Shown: piece after piece, positions 1 through 5,900 of the stretch
Layout: each line of letters begins with the position of its first letter
Numbering within the stretch: the first letter of the stretch is position 1
Source: Acidimicrobiia bacterium
Lineage (GTDB): Bacteria > Actinomycetota > Acidimicrobiia > Spongiisociales > UBA5794
NCBI GenBank assembly: GCA_013003515.1
Contig: JABDIW010000188.1
Coordinates: forward strand, 1-6,011
Length of the DNA stretch: 6,011 nt
Reading direction: 5' to 3'
Made by a program: the position numbers and the translations under genes
The notes under the pieces: generated by a model
Told to the model about the DNA's origin: nothing
The model's input: the letters and a program-made list of their open reading frames with translations, nothing else
The model's database searches: none

Positions 1-2653
1 CTGAGATCAAGTCCTCGGCGGTGTGGGGGGCGTTGCGCACCGGGGAGTCCTCCAACGCCCACTCTCCCGATTCCACCCGGCCGATCTCCTCGCGGATGGC
101 GATCATCGCGTCGCAGAACCGGTCCAGCTCCTCCTTGGACTCTGACTCGGTGGGCTCGATCATCAGCGTCCCTGCAACCGGGAACGACATGGTCGGTGCA
201 TGGAACCCGTAGTCGATGAGCCGCTTGGCGACGTCATCGACGGTGATCTCGGCATCCCTGTGGAGGGGCCGGATGTCGATGATGCACTCGTGGGCGACGT
301 ACCCGGCCGGGCCTCGGTACAGCACCGGGAAGTGCGGCTCGAGCCTCGTGGCGATGTAGTTGGCGGAGAGGATCGCCACATCCGTCGATCGCCTCAGGCC
401 ATCGGCGCCCATCATCGCGATGAACGCCCACGAGATGGGCAGGACGCCGGCAGAGCCCCACGGTGCTGCCGACACGGCCGGCCCGGGGCCGGCCTCGGGC
501 TCCAGCGGGTGGCCGGGTAGGAACGGCGCCAGATGAGCGCCCACGCCGATCGGTCCCACACCGGGGCCACCGCCGCCATGAGGGATCGAGAAGGTCTTGT
601 GCAGGTTCAGATGCGAGACGTCGGCACCGAACTCGCCTGGCTTGGCGACACCCAGCATCGCATTCAGGTTGGCTCCGTCGAGGTACACCTGCCCGCCGTG
701 GGCATGAACGATGTCGCAGACCTCGCGAATCGCCTCCTCGAACACCCCGTGGGTGGAGGGGTAGGTGACCATGATCGCTGCCAGGTTGTCGGAGTGCTCC
801 GATGCCTTCTCCTGCAGGTCGGCGACATCGACGTTGCCCTGCTCGTCACAGGCGACGACGACGACCTGCATCCCTGCCATCACAGCGGAAGCAGGGTTGG
901 TGCCGTGGGCGGAAGCCGGGATCAGACATACGTCGCGATGGCCCTCGCCCCGGGAAGCGTGATACCCCCGGATCGCCAGCAACCCGGCGTACTCCCCCTG
1001 GGAGCCCGCGTTCGGCTGCAACGAGACCGCGTCGTACCCGGTGATCTCACACAGCCAGGTCTCCAGATCGTCGAACAGCTCCATGTACCCGGCGACCTGT
1101 CGCCATGGAGCGAACGGATGGATGTCGGCGAACTTGGGCCAGGTGATCGGCTCCATCTCTGTGGCAGCGTTGAGCTTCATGGTGCATGAGCCCAGCGGGA
1201 TCATCGCTCTGTCGAGGGCGATGTCCTTGTCTGACAGGCGGCGCAGGTACCGCAGCATCTCGGTCTCCGAGCGGTACCGGTGGAACACCGGATGAGTCAG
1301 GATCTCGTCGTCGCGTTCGGTCGGCACCAGGGAAGCGGCGTCACTCTCGGGCGGGTCGATGATCCCGAACGCCACCAGGACATTGCGGGCGATCTCGTCG
1401 GTGGTGGTCTCGTCAACGGTGAACGACACGGTCTGGTCGTCGACGAGACGAAGGTTGATGCGCCGCACCACCGCCTCCTGGATCACGTCGTGGGCGTCAC
1501 CGACCCGCACCGTCAACGTGTCGAACGCCGACTCGTTCAATACGTCCAGACCGCCTTTGCGCAGGGCATGCGCCATCGCCGCCGTGGTGGTGGCCACCCT
1601 CCGGGCGATGGTCCTGAGCCCGTCGGGCCCGTGATACACCCCGTACATGCCGGCGATCACGGCAAGCAGCACTTGAGCGGTGCAGATGTTGGACGTCGCC
1701 TTGTCGCGACGAATGTGCTGTTCGCGGGTCTGCAGAGCCAGCCGCAACGCCTGTCGACCATGCGCGTCACGGGTCACCCCAACCAGGCGGCCCGGGATCG
1801 TCCGCTTGTACTCCTCTCGCGTGGCGAAGTAGGCGGCGTGGGGACCGCCAAACCCCATCGGCACACCGAACCGCTGCGTCGATCCAACGACGACATCGGC
1901 GCCGAGTGAGCCGGGTGACGGCAACAGGACGAGGGCCAGAGGATCGGCTGCGACACAGACGAGGCCGCCGGCGTCGTGGACCCGGTCGATGAAGCCGCCG
2001 AGATCGGGGATCTCACCGGACGTGCCGGGGTACTGGATGACGGCTCCGAACGTGCCGTCTGGCAGGTCGTCGGTGGCCGAGCCCACCACGACGTCGATGC
2101 CTAGTGGCTCGGCACGGGTCTGGATCACGGCCAGGGTCTGCGGGTGGATGTCATCGGCCACGAAGAACGCGGAGCCGTCCGCCTTGGAGACCCTGCGCAG
2201 CATCGTCATCGCCTCGGCGGCGGCGGTGCCCTCGTCGAGCATCGAGGCGTTGGCGATGGCCATGCCGGTGAGATCCATGACCATGGTCTGGAAATTGAGA
2301 AGAGCCTCGAGGCGGCCCTGGGAGATCTCAGGCTGATACGGCGTGTATGCGGTGTACCAGGAAGGGTCCTGCAACACGTTGCGGCGGATGACGGCCGGCG
2401 TGATGGTGTTGGTGTACCCGAGGCCGATCATCGAGGTGAACACCTCGTTGCGGTCGGCGATCTGACGCAGGCGGGCGAGCGCCCGGGACTCCGAGAGGGC
2501 GTCAGGAAGGTCGAGCGAGCCTTCGCTGCGGATGATGGACGGAACGGCCTTGTCGATCAGCTCTTCGAGCGAGCCGGCACCGACGACACCGAGCATCTCA
2601 TCGATGTCAGCGGGTCCGGGACCGATGTGGCGGGGAGCGAAGGCGTCGGCCAT
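1..2653 (-). CDS. gcvP: Glycine dehydrogenase (decarboxylating), P-protein of the glycine cleavage system; 3' end outside window
   Basis: This is the pyridoxal-phosphate enzyme that decarboxylates glycine and passes the aminomethyl group to the lipoyl arm of GcvH, in the cytoplasm. The minus-strand frame is open without a stop from ATG 2653 to the window edge, giving 884 codons; single-chain GcvP is usually about 950 residues, so roughly 70 C-terminal residues are missing. Visible family signatures, in order, are RHIGP at residues 8-12; STQRFGVPMGFGGPHAAY near 255-275 in the N-terminal half; PLGSCTMKLNAATEM near 485-500; SAHGTNPASAVMAGM near 580-595; and HLNLHKTFSIPHGGGGPG, whose Lys686 is the expected PLP Schiff-base lysine. 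It is therefore the fused form, not the split GcvPA/GcvPB. GAGGAGA lies 8 nt before the ATG. The gene is alone downstream of a tandem glycine riboswitch, which independently supports the assignment. No frameshift or lost catalytic residue was seen. Confidence 0.97.
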   Translation of the reverse strand, partial: MADAFAPRHIGPGPADIDEMLGVVGAGSLEELIDKAVPSIIRSEGSLDLPDALSESRALARLRQIADRNEVFTSMIGLGYTNTITPAVIRRNVLQDPSWYTAYTPYQPEISQGRLEALLNFQTMVMDLTGMAIANASMLDEGTAAAEAMTMLRRVSKADGSAFFVADDIHPQTLAVIQTRAEPLGIDVVVGSATDDLPDGTFGAVIQYPGTSGEIPDLGGFIDRVHDAGGLVCVAADPLALVLLPSPGSLGADVVVGSTQRFGVPMGFGGPHAAYFATREEYKRTIPGRLVGVTRDAHGRQALRLALQTREQHIRRDKATSNICTAQVLLAVIAGMYGVYHGPDGLRTIARRVATTTAAMAHALRKGGLDVLNESAFDTLTVRVGDAHDVIQEAVVRRINLRLVDDQTVSFTVDETTTDEIARNVLVAFGIIDPPESDAASLVPTERDDEILTHPVFHRYRSETEMLRYLRRLSDKDIALDRAMIPLGSCTMKLNAATEMEPITWPKFADIHPFAPWRQVAGYMELFDDLETWLCEITGYDAVSLQPNAGSQGEYAGLLAIRGYHASRGEGHRDVCLIPASAHGTNPASAVMAGMQVVVVACDEQGNVDVADLQEKASEHSDNLAAIMVTYPSTHGVFEEAIREVCDIVHAHGGQVYLDGANLNAMLGVAKPGEFGADVSHLNLHKTFSIPHGGGGPGVGPIGVGAHLAPFLPGHPLEPEAGPGPAVSAAPWGSAGVLPISWAFIAMMGADGLRRSTDVAILSANYIATRLEPHFPVLYRGPAGYVAHECIIDIRPLHRDAEITVDDVAKRLIDYGFHAPTMSFPVAGTLMIEPTESESKEELDRFCDAMIAIREEIGRVESGEWALEDSPVRNAPHTAEDLIS

Positions 2654-2656
2654 GTC

Positions 2657-2698
2657 ACAGATCTCCTCGTGGCAGGTTGTCATCCCGCCCCGCTCTGT
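2657..2698 (-). promoter_or_regulatory. Riboswitch expression platform with the gcvP ribosome binding site
   Basis: Between aptamer 2 and the gcvP ATG the transcript contains a short hairpin, GGCGGG/CCTGCC (2689-2671, 7-nt loop, one G-U), followed by the Shine-Dalgarno GAGGAGA (2668-2662) and TCTGT (2661-2657). TCTGT is complementary to ACAGA (2698-2694), which overlaps the 3' strand of aptamer 2's P1 stem. If P1 is not held by glycine, ACAGA can pair with TCTGT and lock the Shine-Dalgarno inside a closed structure; with glycine bound, P1 forms and the site is free. No run of U follows the hairpin, so control of translation is more likely than an intrinsic terminator. The base pairing is visible; the switching is inferred. 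Confidence 0.5.
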
Positions 2699-2870
2699 CA
2701 CGTGACCTGAGAGATTCGCCCGCCTGCGGGCTTTCCCCTTCGGTGAGGTCTCGCGACCTGCTCTCCAGAGGCGCCCCTGCCTTCCGGTCCCTGGTGCCTG
2801 AGAGATTCCCGGGGCGGTTGCTCCTTCGGCGACCGACCGTGAGTCCACGGTCGGCTCTCTCCCGAAAGGC
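2693..2870 (-). promoter_or_regulatory. Tandem glycine riboswitch (two aptamers) in the gcvP leader
   Basis: Two consecutive glycine-aptamer cores read on the minus strand. Aptamer 1 spans about 2870-2779: its outer stem pairs GCCTTTCGG (2870-2862) with CCGGAAGGC (2787-2779), with one G-U, and it contains GGGAGAG, GCCGAAGGAGCAA and ATCTCTCAGGC. Aptamer 2 spans about 2770-2693: it opens with CTCTGGAGAG, contains CACCGAAGGGGAAA and ATCTCTCAGGT, and closes with CAGAG pairing back to CTCTG. The linker is only about 8 nt. These conserved segments and their order match the known tandem glycine riboswitches of gcv operons, in which glycine binding turns expression on. The 75-codon open frame across this stretch (minus strand, 2882-2655) is incidental. 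Confidence 0.95.
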
Positions 2871-2886
2871 TCGATGACGCAATCCG

Positions 2887-2915
2887 AGCGTACCAAATGA
2901 GAAGTCCCTAGTCCC
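2887..2915 (-). promoter_or_regulatory. Possible gcvP promoter
   Basis: On the minus strand TACGCT (2892-2887) fits the TANNNT pattern of an actinobacterial -10 element and would place the transcript start near 2880, just before aptamer 1. Seventeen nucleotides upstream, GGGACT (2915-2910) shares only the central GAC of TTGACA and lies inside the heptamer repeat. The position is sensible but the sequence match is weak. Confidence 0.3.
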
Positions 2916-2930
2916 TAGTCCCTAGTCGCT
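2903..2930 (+). repeat. Heptamer array, left arm (AGTCCCT x3 plus one variant)
   Basis: Three exact tandem copies of AGTCCCT (2903-2923) are followed by AGTCGCT (2924-2930). The first 21 bases are an exact inverted copy of 3054-3074, so the two arms could pair across the intergenic region. A further isolated AGTCCCT lies at 3020-3026. The same unit is used again at 5898-5974, so this is a dispersed repeat family in this genome and not a chance run. Confidence 0.95.
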
Positions 2931-2932
2931 GG

Positions 2933-3009
2933 CCAGATGTCAGTCGTCAGCCACCAGCTACCAGCTACCAGCTACCAGTCGATAGTCGATAGTCGATAGT
3001 CGATAGTCG
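2933..3009 (+). repeat. Heptamer array of eleven in-phase NNAGNNN units with a sequence-type switch
   Basis: Eleven consecutive 7-bp units keep strict phase: CCAGATG, TCAGTCG, TCAGCCA, CCAGCTA three times, CCAGTCG, then ATAGTCG four times. Every unit has AG at positions 3-4. The unit CCAGTCG combines the first half of CCAGCTA with the second half of ATAGTCG and sits exactly at the switch between the two runs. The array lies inside the inverted AGTCCCT arms and contains no plausible gene. Confidence 0.92.
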
Positions 3010-3053
3010 ATCTTGGGGAAGTCCCTATTGCCTGGTCAATCCCTTTCCGAGCT

Positions 3054-3074
3054 AGGGACTAGGGACTAGGGACT
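3054..3074 (+). repeat. Heptamer array, right arm (AGGGACT x3, inverted)
   Basis: Three exact tandem copies of AGGGACT form the perfect 21-bp reverse complement of 2903-2923. The arms are 130 bp apart and enclose the NNAGNNN array and a less regular stretch (3010-3053). The block ends 12 bp before the putative regulator operator at 3087. Confidence 0.93.
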
Positions 3075-3076
3075 CT

Positions 3077-3097
3077 CGACTTCTCTGTGAGAAGTCG
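3077..3097 (+). repeat. Perfect 9-bp inverted repeat upstream of the response regulator
   Basis: CGACTTCTC (3077-3085) and GAGAAGTCG (3089-3097) are exact reverse complements separated by TGT. No T-run follows, so it does not look like an intrinsic terminator. Its right arm overlaps the GTGAGAA direct repeat at 3087-3104, so it may add an oppositely oriented half-site to that operator, or form a small cruciform. Confidence 0.7.
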
Positions 3098-3104
3098 GTG
3101 AGAA
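3087..3104 (-). promoter_or_regulatory. Putative response-regulator operator upstream of mprA
   Basis: GTGAGAA occurs twice, at 3087-3093 and 3098-3104, with start-to-start spacing of 11 bp; on the minus strand it reads TTCTCAC-CGAC-TTCTCAC. This is the same heptamer and spacing as TTCTCAT-CTGA-TTCTTAG at 5158-5175, in opposite orientation. Tandem 7-bp half-sites with a 4-bp spacer put two protomers on the same DNA face and are typical of OmpR-family regulators. Its centre is about 60 bp before the likely mprA transcript start, which suits autoregulation. Binding is inferred. Confidence 0.55.
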
Positions 3105-3141
3105 AGGGGGCGAAACGGCCCATGGGCGCGGGGAACGGGCC

Positions 3142-3155
3142 AATAATGGGCGCCA
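3142..3155 (+). promoter_or_regulatory. Likely -10 element for a leaderless mprA transcript
   Basis: AATAAT (3142-3147) matches five of six bases of TATAAT and stands out in very GC-rich surroundings. It ends 7 nt before ATG 3155, so transcription would start at or next to the A of the start codon. No convincing Shine-Dalgarno precedes this ATG, which fits a leaderless message, common in actinobacteria. No good -35 is visible, which would fit activation by a regulator bound upstream. Confidence 0.45.
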
Positions 3156-3826
3156 TGAAGATCCTTGTCGTCGATGACGATCCCGGTGTGCGCAGGTCGC
3201 TGGAACGAGCTCTCGTGTTCGAGGGTTATGACGTGGAGACGGCCGAGAACGGCGCCGATGCGCTGGACAAGGTCCTCGACGAGCCGGATGCGCTCGTCCT
3301 CGACGTGATGATGCCCAAGGTCGATGGCCTCGAGGTGTGCCGTCGGCTCCGCGCCATGGGCAACGACATCCCGATCCTGGTGTTGACCGCTCGCCACGGA
3401 GTCACCGACCGCGTCGAGGGACTGGACGCCGGCGCAGACGATTACGTGGTCAAGCCGTTCGCCCTCGAAGAGCTGCTCGCCCGGCTTCGGGCTCTGCTGC
3501 GACGAACGATCCCCGTGGATGAGGCCAAGAAGTACACGGTGGGCGACCTCACCCTCGACACCGGCAGCCGGATCGTGAACCGCGGCGAGAGGGTCATCGA
3601 GCTGACCCGCACCGAGTTCGAACTGCTCGAGCTGCTGATGCGCAACCCAGGGCAGGTGATGACCCGCGACGTCATCTACGACCGGGTGTGGGGCTACGAC
3701 TGGGAGACCAGCTCCAACTCGCTCGACGTGTACATCGGCTATCTGCGCCGCAAGACCGAGGGCGAAGGAGAGTCGCGGATCATCCACACCGTCCGTGGCG
3801 TCGGGTACGTCGCCCGGGAGTCATGA
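3155..3826 (+). CDS. mprA: OmpR-family response regulator, MprA-like
   Basis: This is a cytoplasmic DNA-binding regulator of 223 residues, the normal length for the family. The receiver domain (about 2-115) has the acidic pair Asp7-Asp8, the phosphoacceptor Asp50 in VLDVMMP, Thr78 in ILVLTAR, Tyr97 and Lys100 in DDYVVKPFALEELLAR. The winged-helix output domain (about 128-221) has LTRTEFELLELL, the VWGYDWETSSNSLDVYIGYLRRK segment containing the recognition helix, and the terminal HTVRGVGYV. Similarity to mycobacterial MprA extends through both domains and the linker. ATG 3155 is chosen because MKILVVDDD begins there; ATG 3146 (three residues longer) and GTG 3098 are in frame, but the former lies in the -10 element and the latter in the operator. 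It overlaps the kinase gene by 4 bp (ATGA), implying translational coupling. The direct targets are inferred from nearby repeats, not known. Confidence 0.95.
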   Translation: MKILVVDDDPGVRRSLERALVFEGYDVETAENGADALDKVLDEPDALVLDVMMPKVDGLEVCRRLRAMGNDIPILVLTARHGVTDRVEGLDAGADDYVVKPFALEELLARLRALLRRTIPVDEAKKYTVGDLTLDTGSRIVNRGERVIELTRTEFELLELLMRNPGQVMTRDVIYDRVWGYDWETSSNSLDVYIGYLRRKTEGEGESRIIHTVRGVGYVARES

Positions 3827-5175
3827 GCCTCCGGAGCCGCATCGCCGTCCTGGTGGCGGCAGCGGTCGCCATCGTCACCCTGGTCACCGCCGGCGCGGTC
3901 TCGGTGCTCAGTGGGCGTGAGCTTCGCGGCCAGGTCGACGAGTTCCTGGAAGTCCGCGCCGAGCTGATCGCCCCGGCGGCCGAGCTCGTCGACCGGTCAG
4001 TTCAAAATCGCCGAGGCTTCGGCCTCGACCCGGTGAACGGGATCCTCTTCGCCGCCGACACCATCGTCCAGGTGGTCAATGAGGACGGACGGGTGATCGG
4101 CCTCGTGGATGCGGAGGTCGTACTCGAGGTGACCGACGCCGATTACGCCGTGGCTGCCGGGGGGCGCCGAGTGCTTCGCACCGTGGACGTGGAGGGCACG
4201 CCCTATCGCATGATCACCGAGCCGGCCAATCGCGGCCTCGCCGTCCAGGTCGCCAGAGACCTGACAGAGACCGAGGCCGTACTCGGCGACCTCCGGCGCC
4301 GCCTCATCCTCATCGGCGCGATCGGAGTCGCCGCAGCCGCCGGTGTCGGGTGGCTGATCGCCCGCAGCGCGGTCGAGCCCGTGACCAAGTTGACGGCAAC
4401 CGCCCGCCGCGTCGCCGAGACCCAGGACCTCGAGGCCAAGATCGACGTCGACCGCACCGACGAGATCGGGAGCCTCGCCGCAAGCTTCAACGAGATGCTC
4501 GATGCACTCGGCGAGTCTCGTGCACAGCAACATCGGCTCGTGATGGACGCGTCGCACGAGCTGCGCACACCCCTCACCAGCCTCCGGACCAACATCGAGC
4601 TGCTCGACCGTGTGCCCGACATGGGTGAAGAGGACCGTGAACGTCTCCTCGAAGACGTGGGCCTCGAGCTCGGCGAGCTGACGGCGCTCGTCGAGGAGTT
4701 GGTCGACACCGCCACAGCTGCACGCTCTGCGGAACCGGCGATGGAGGTTCAGCTTGACGACATCGCCCGACGGGTTGCCGAGAGGGCCATCCGCCGCCAC
4801 GGTGTCGAGGTGATGGTCGATGCCGAGGGATCTCCTGTGATGGCGCCACCGATGCTGTTGGAGCGGGCCGCCTGGAATCTCGTCGACAACGCGGCGAAGT
4901 GGACATCGAACGGTGCGCCCATCGAGGTCACGGTGACCGGGGGCCGCTTCACCGTAAGGGACCACGGGCCCGGGTTCGATGAGGAGGACATCCCCCATGT
5001 CTTCGACCGGTTCTATCGAGCCTCTGCAGCTCGGTCACGACCCGGCTCGGGGCTCGGGCTCGCCATCGTGAAGTACGTCGTCGACTCACTCGATGGCGAG
5101 GTGTTCGCCCGCAATGCCGAGGGCGGCGGAGCAGAGGTCGGGTTCGAGATCCCGCGGTTCTCATCTGATTCTTAG
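3823..5175 (+). CDS. mprB: Membrane sensor histidine kinase, MprB-like
   Basis: This 450-residue kinase is the partner of the preceding regulator. The order is: transmembrane helix 1 (about 7-29); an extracytoplasmic sensor of about 130 residues (30-160); transmembrane helix 2 (about 161-180); HAMP (about 181-233, with EPVTKLTATARRVA and DEIGSLAASFNEML); the dimerisation and phosphoacceptor domain with His245 in DASHELRTPLTSL; and the ATPase domain with N-box Asn352/Asn356 (WNLVDNAAKW), G1 DHGPGF (380-385), F-box VFDRFYRAS (393-401) and G2 RPGSGLGLAI (406-415). All catalytic residues are present. Start ATG 3823 overlaps the regulator's stop and gives a short N-terminus running into helix 1. 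Compared with mycobacterial MprB (about 500 residues) the cytoplasmic N-terminal extension is absent and the sensor region looks divergent, so the signal may differ. Envelope stress is the known MprB context; here it is only an expectation. Confidence 0.94.
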   Translation: MSLRSRIAVLVAAAVAIVTLVTAGAVSVLSGRELRGQVDEFLEVRAELIAPAAELVDRSVQNRRGFGLDPVNGILFAADTIVQVVNEDGRVIGLVDAEVVLEVTDADYAVAAGGRRVLRTVDVEGTPYRMITEPANRGLAVQVARDLTETEAVLGDLRRRLILIGAIGVAAAAGVGWLIARSAVEPVTKLTATARRVAETQDLEAKIDVDRTDEIGSLAASFNEMLDALGESRAQQHRLVMDASHELRTPLTSLRTNIELLDRVPDMGEEDRERLLEDVGLELGELTALVEELVDTATAARSAEPAMEVQLDDIARRVAERAIRRHGVEVMVDAEGSPVMAPPMLLERAAWNLVDNAAKWTSNGAPIEVTVTGGRFTVRDHGPGFDEEDIPHVFDRFYRASAARSRPGSGLGLAIVKYVVDSLDGEVFARNAEGGGAEVGFEIPRFSSDS

Positions 5176-5197
5176 GTTCGCTTCAAAAACGTCTTAC
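5158..5197 (+). promoter_or_regulatory. Putative tandem response-regulator operator upstream of the secreted-protein gene
   Basis: TTCTCAT (5158-5164) and TTCTTAG (5169-5175) are separated by CTGA, an 11-bp period. Two weaker half-sites continue the same phase: GCTTCAA (5180-5186) and GTCTTAC (5191-5197). The block spans the last codons of the kinase gene and the following spacer, about 65-104 bp before ATG 5262. The first pair shares 16 of 22 aligned bases, without gaps, with 5982-6003, and its heptamer recurs upstream of mprA. This suggests the secreted-protein gene has its own regulator-controlled promoter in addition to any read-through from mprAB. Confidence 0.55.
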
Positions 5198-5215
5198 CGG
5201 TCGGAGACACACTTT

Positions 5216-5231
5216 CCGCATGAGAATGCGG
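5216..5231 (+). other. Perfect hairpin with GAGA tetraloop in the leader of the secreted-protein gene
   Basis: CCGCAT (5216-5221) and ATGCGG (5226-5231) pair perfectly around GAGA, a GNRA-type loop, giving a compact stable RNA hairpin. It lies between the putative operator and the ribosome binding site. No T-run follows, so it is not a standard terminator. It could stabilise the 5' end or mark the mprB 3' end; alternatively GAGAAT inside it could serve as a weak -10. The role is unknown. Confidence 0.55.
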
Positions 5232-5261
5232 CCAATCAGGGCCACCAGGAAAGGAATCGAC

Positions 5262-5900
5262 ATGCGCAAGGTGCTGACGTCTCTGCTCGCTGCAGGGATC
5301 CTCGTGGCCGGCGGGTTCGTCGCCGCCTCCATCGCCGCCCCCGGGTCGGCCGGAGCCCAGGAGAACGACGAAGCCGTTTCCGAGCCGATCTTCTCGACCG
5401 TCGCCGACGTCATCCAGGGCCTCGTCGATGACGGAACGCTGACGCAGGAGCAAGGTGACGCCGTGTCCGGCGCCCTCGAGCAGCACCGCACCGAGGTCCG
5501 TGAACAGCGTGAGCTGCGACACGAGGAGAAGCGGGCCGAGCACGAGGCTCGCCTCCAGGGCATTGCCGACATGATCGGTGTCACGACCGACGAGTTGACC
5601 ACCCAGCTCCGCGAGGGAACCACACTCGCCGAGATCGCCGGTGATCAGATCGACGAGCTCCGGACCTACCTCATTGACGAGGCCAACGCCCACATCGACG
5701 AGAAGGTGGCCGAGGGCCGCATCGATGCCGAACGCGCCGAGGAACTGAAGGCCGAAGTCGAGGAGCGCGTCGACGCCCACCTCAACGGCGAGCGAGGCTT
5801 CGGCGACAGAGGTCGCCGAGGACATCACGGTGGACACCACCGCGGCGGACCCGGCGGTGGCTTCGGCAACGGCGCATCCGAAAACGGCACAAACGCATAG
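5262..5900 (+). CDS. Secreted helical protein of unknown function with His/Gly-rich tail
   Basis: The function is not recognised. The 212-residue product starts with a classical Sec signal peptide: MRK, a hydrophobic core at about 4-27, and a likely cut after Ala32 in GSAGA-QE. The mature part is mostly charged helix. A segment at 47-72 (VADVIQGLVDDGTLTQEQ) and one at 144-170 (HIDEKVAEGRIDAERAEEL) look like two copies of the same helix-turn-helix hairpin. Between them are a Glu/Arg/His-rich helix (72-97) and IGVTTDELTTQLREGTTLAEIA (105-126), a pattern common in actinobacterial secreted proteins. The tail (178-212) is Gly/Arg/His-rich, with HHGGHH at 188-193, a possible metal- or surface-binding stretch. 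There are no cysteines. ATG 5262 is chosen because AAGGA (5251-5255) lies 6 nt upstream; in-frame ATG 5220 lies within a hairpin and would add 14 residues before the signal peptide. It follows mprB by 86 bp with a putative operator between, so it is a likely target and perhaps a feedback partner of the kinase. Confidence 0.9.
   Translation: MRKVLTSLLAAGILVAGGFVAASIAAPGSAGAQENDEAVSEPIFSTVADVIQGLVDDGTLTQEQGDAVSGALEQHRTEVREQRELRHEEKRAEHEARLQGIADMIGVTTDELTTQLREGTTLAEIAGDQIDELRTYLIDEANAHIDEKVAEGRIDAERAEELKAEVEERVDAHLNGERGFGDRGRRGHHGGHHRGGPGGGFGNGASENGTNA

Noticed and set aside
533..1909. Long plus-strand frames (533-1189, 1280-1909) opposite gcvP
   Set aside because: The minus strand is continuously open with full GcvP signatures; these frames are shadows.
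2655..2882. Small minus-strand frame upstream of gcvP as a possible leader peptide
   Set aside because: It coincides with the tandem glycine riboswitch, whose conserved RNA segments explain the sequence.
2897..2903. TTCTCAT (minus strand) near the gcvP promoter as a fourth regulator site
   Set aside because: It is a single half-site with no partner at 11 bp on either side, so a chance match is likely.
2903..3074. CRISPR array
   Set aside because: The units are 7 bp, contiguous and without unique spacers.
3098..3154. GTG 3098 as an upstream start of mprA
   Set aside because: It would add 19 residues before the canonical receiver start, and it lies inside the operator repeat and upstream of the likely -10.
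3059..3787. 242-codon open frame on the minus strand opposite mprA
   Set aside because: It is the antisense shadow of the response regulator and runs into the repeat and operator region.
3997..4998. 333-codon open frame on the minus strand inside mprB
   Set aside because: It lies wholly opposite a kinase gene with every expected motif. Long antisense frames are usual in GC-rich genes, and its translation shows no recognisable family.
5216..5231. Intrinsic terminator between mprB and the secreted-protein gene
   Set aside because: The 6-bp GAGA-loop hairpin is not followed by a T-run.
5172..5840. 222-codon minus-strand frame opposite the secreted-protein gene
   Set aside because: The plus-strand frame has a Shine-Dalgarno, a signal peptide and sensible composition; the antisense frame has neither start signals nor family features.
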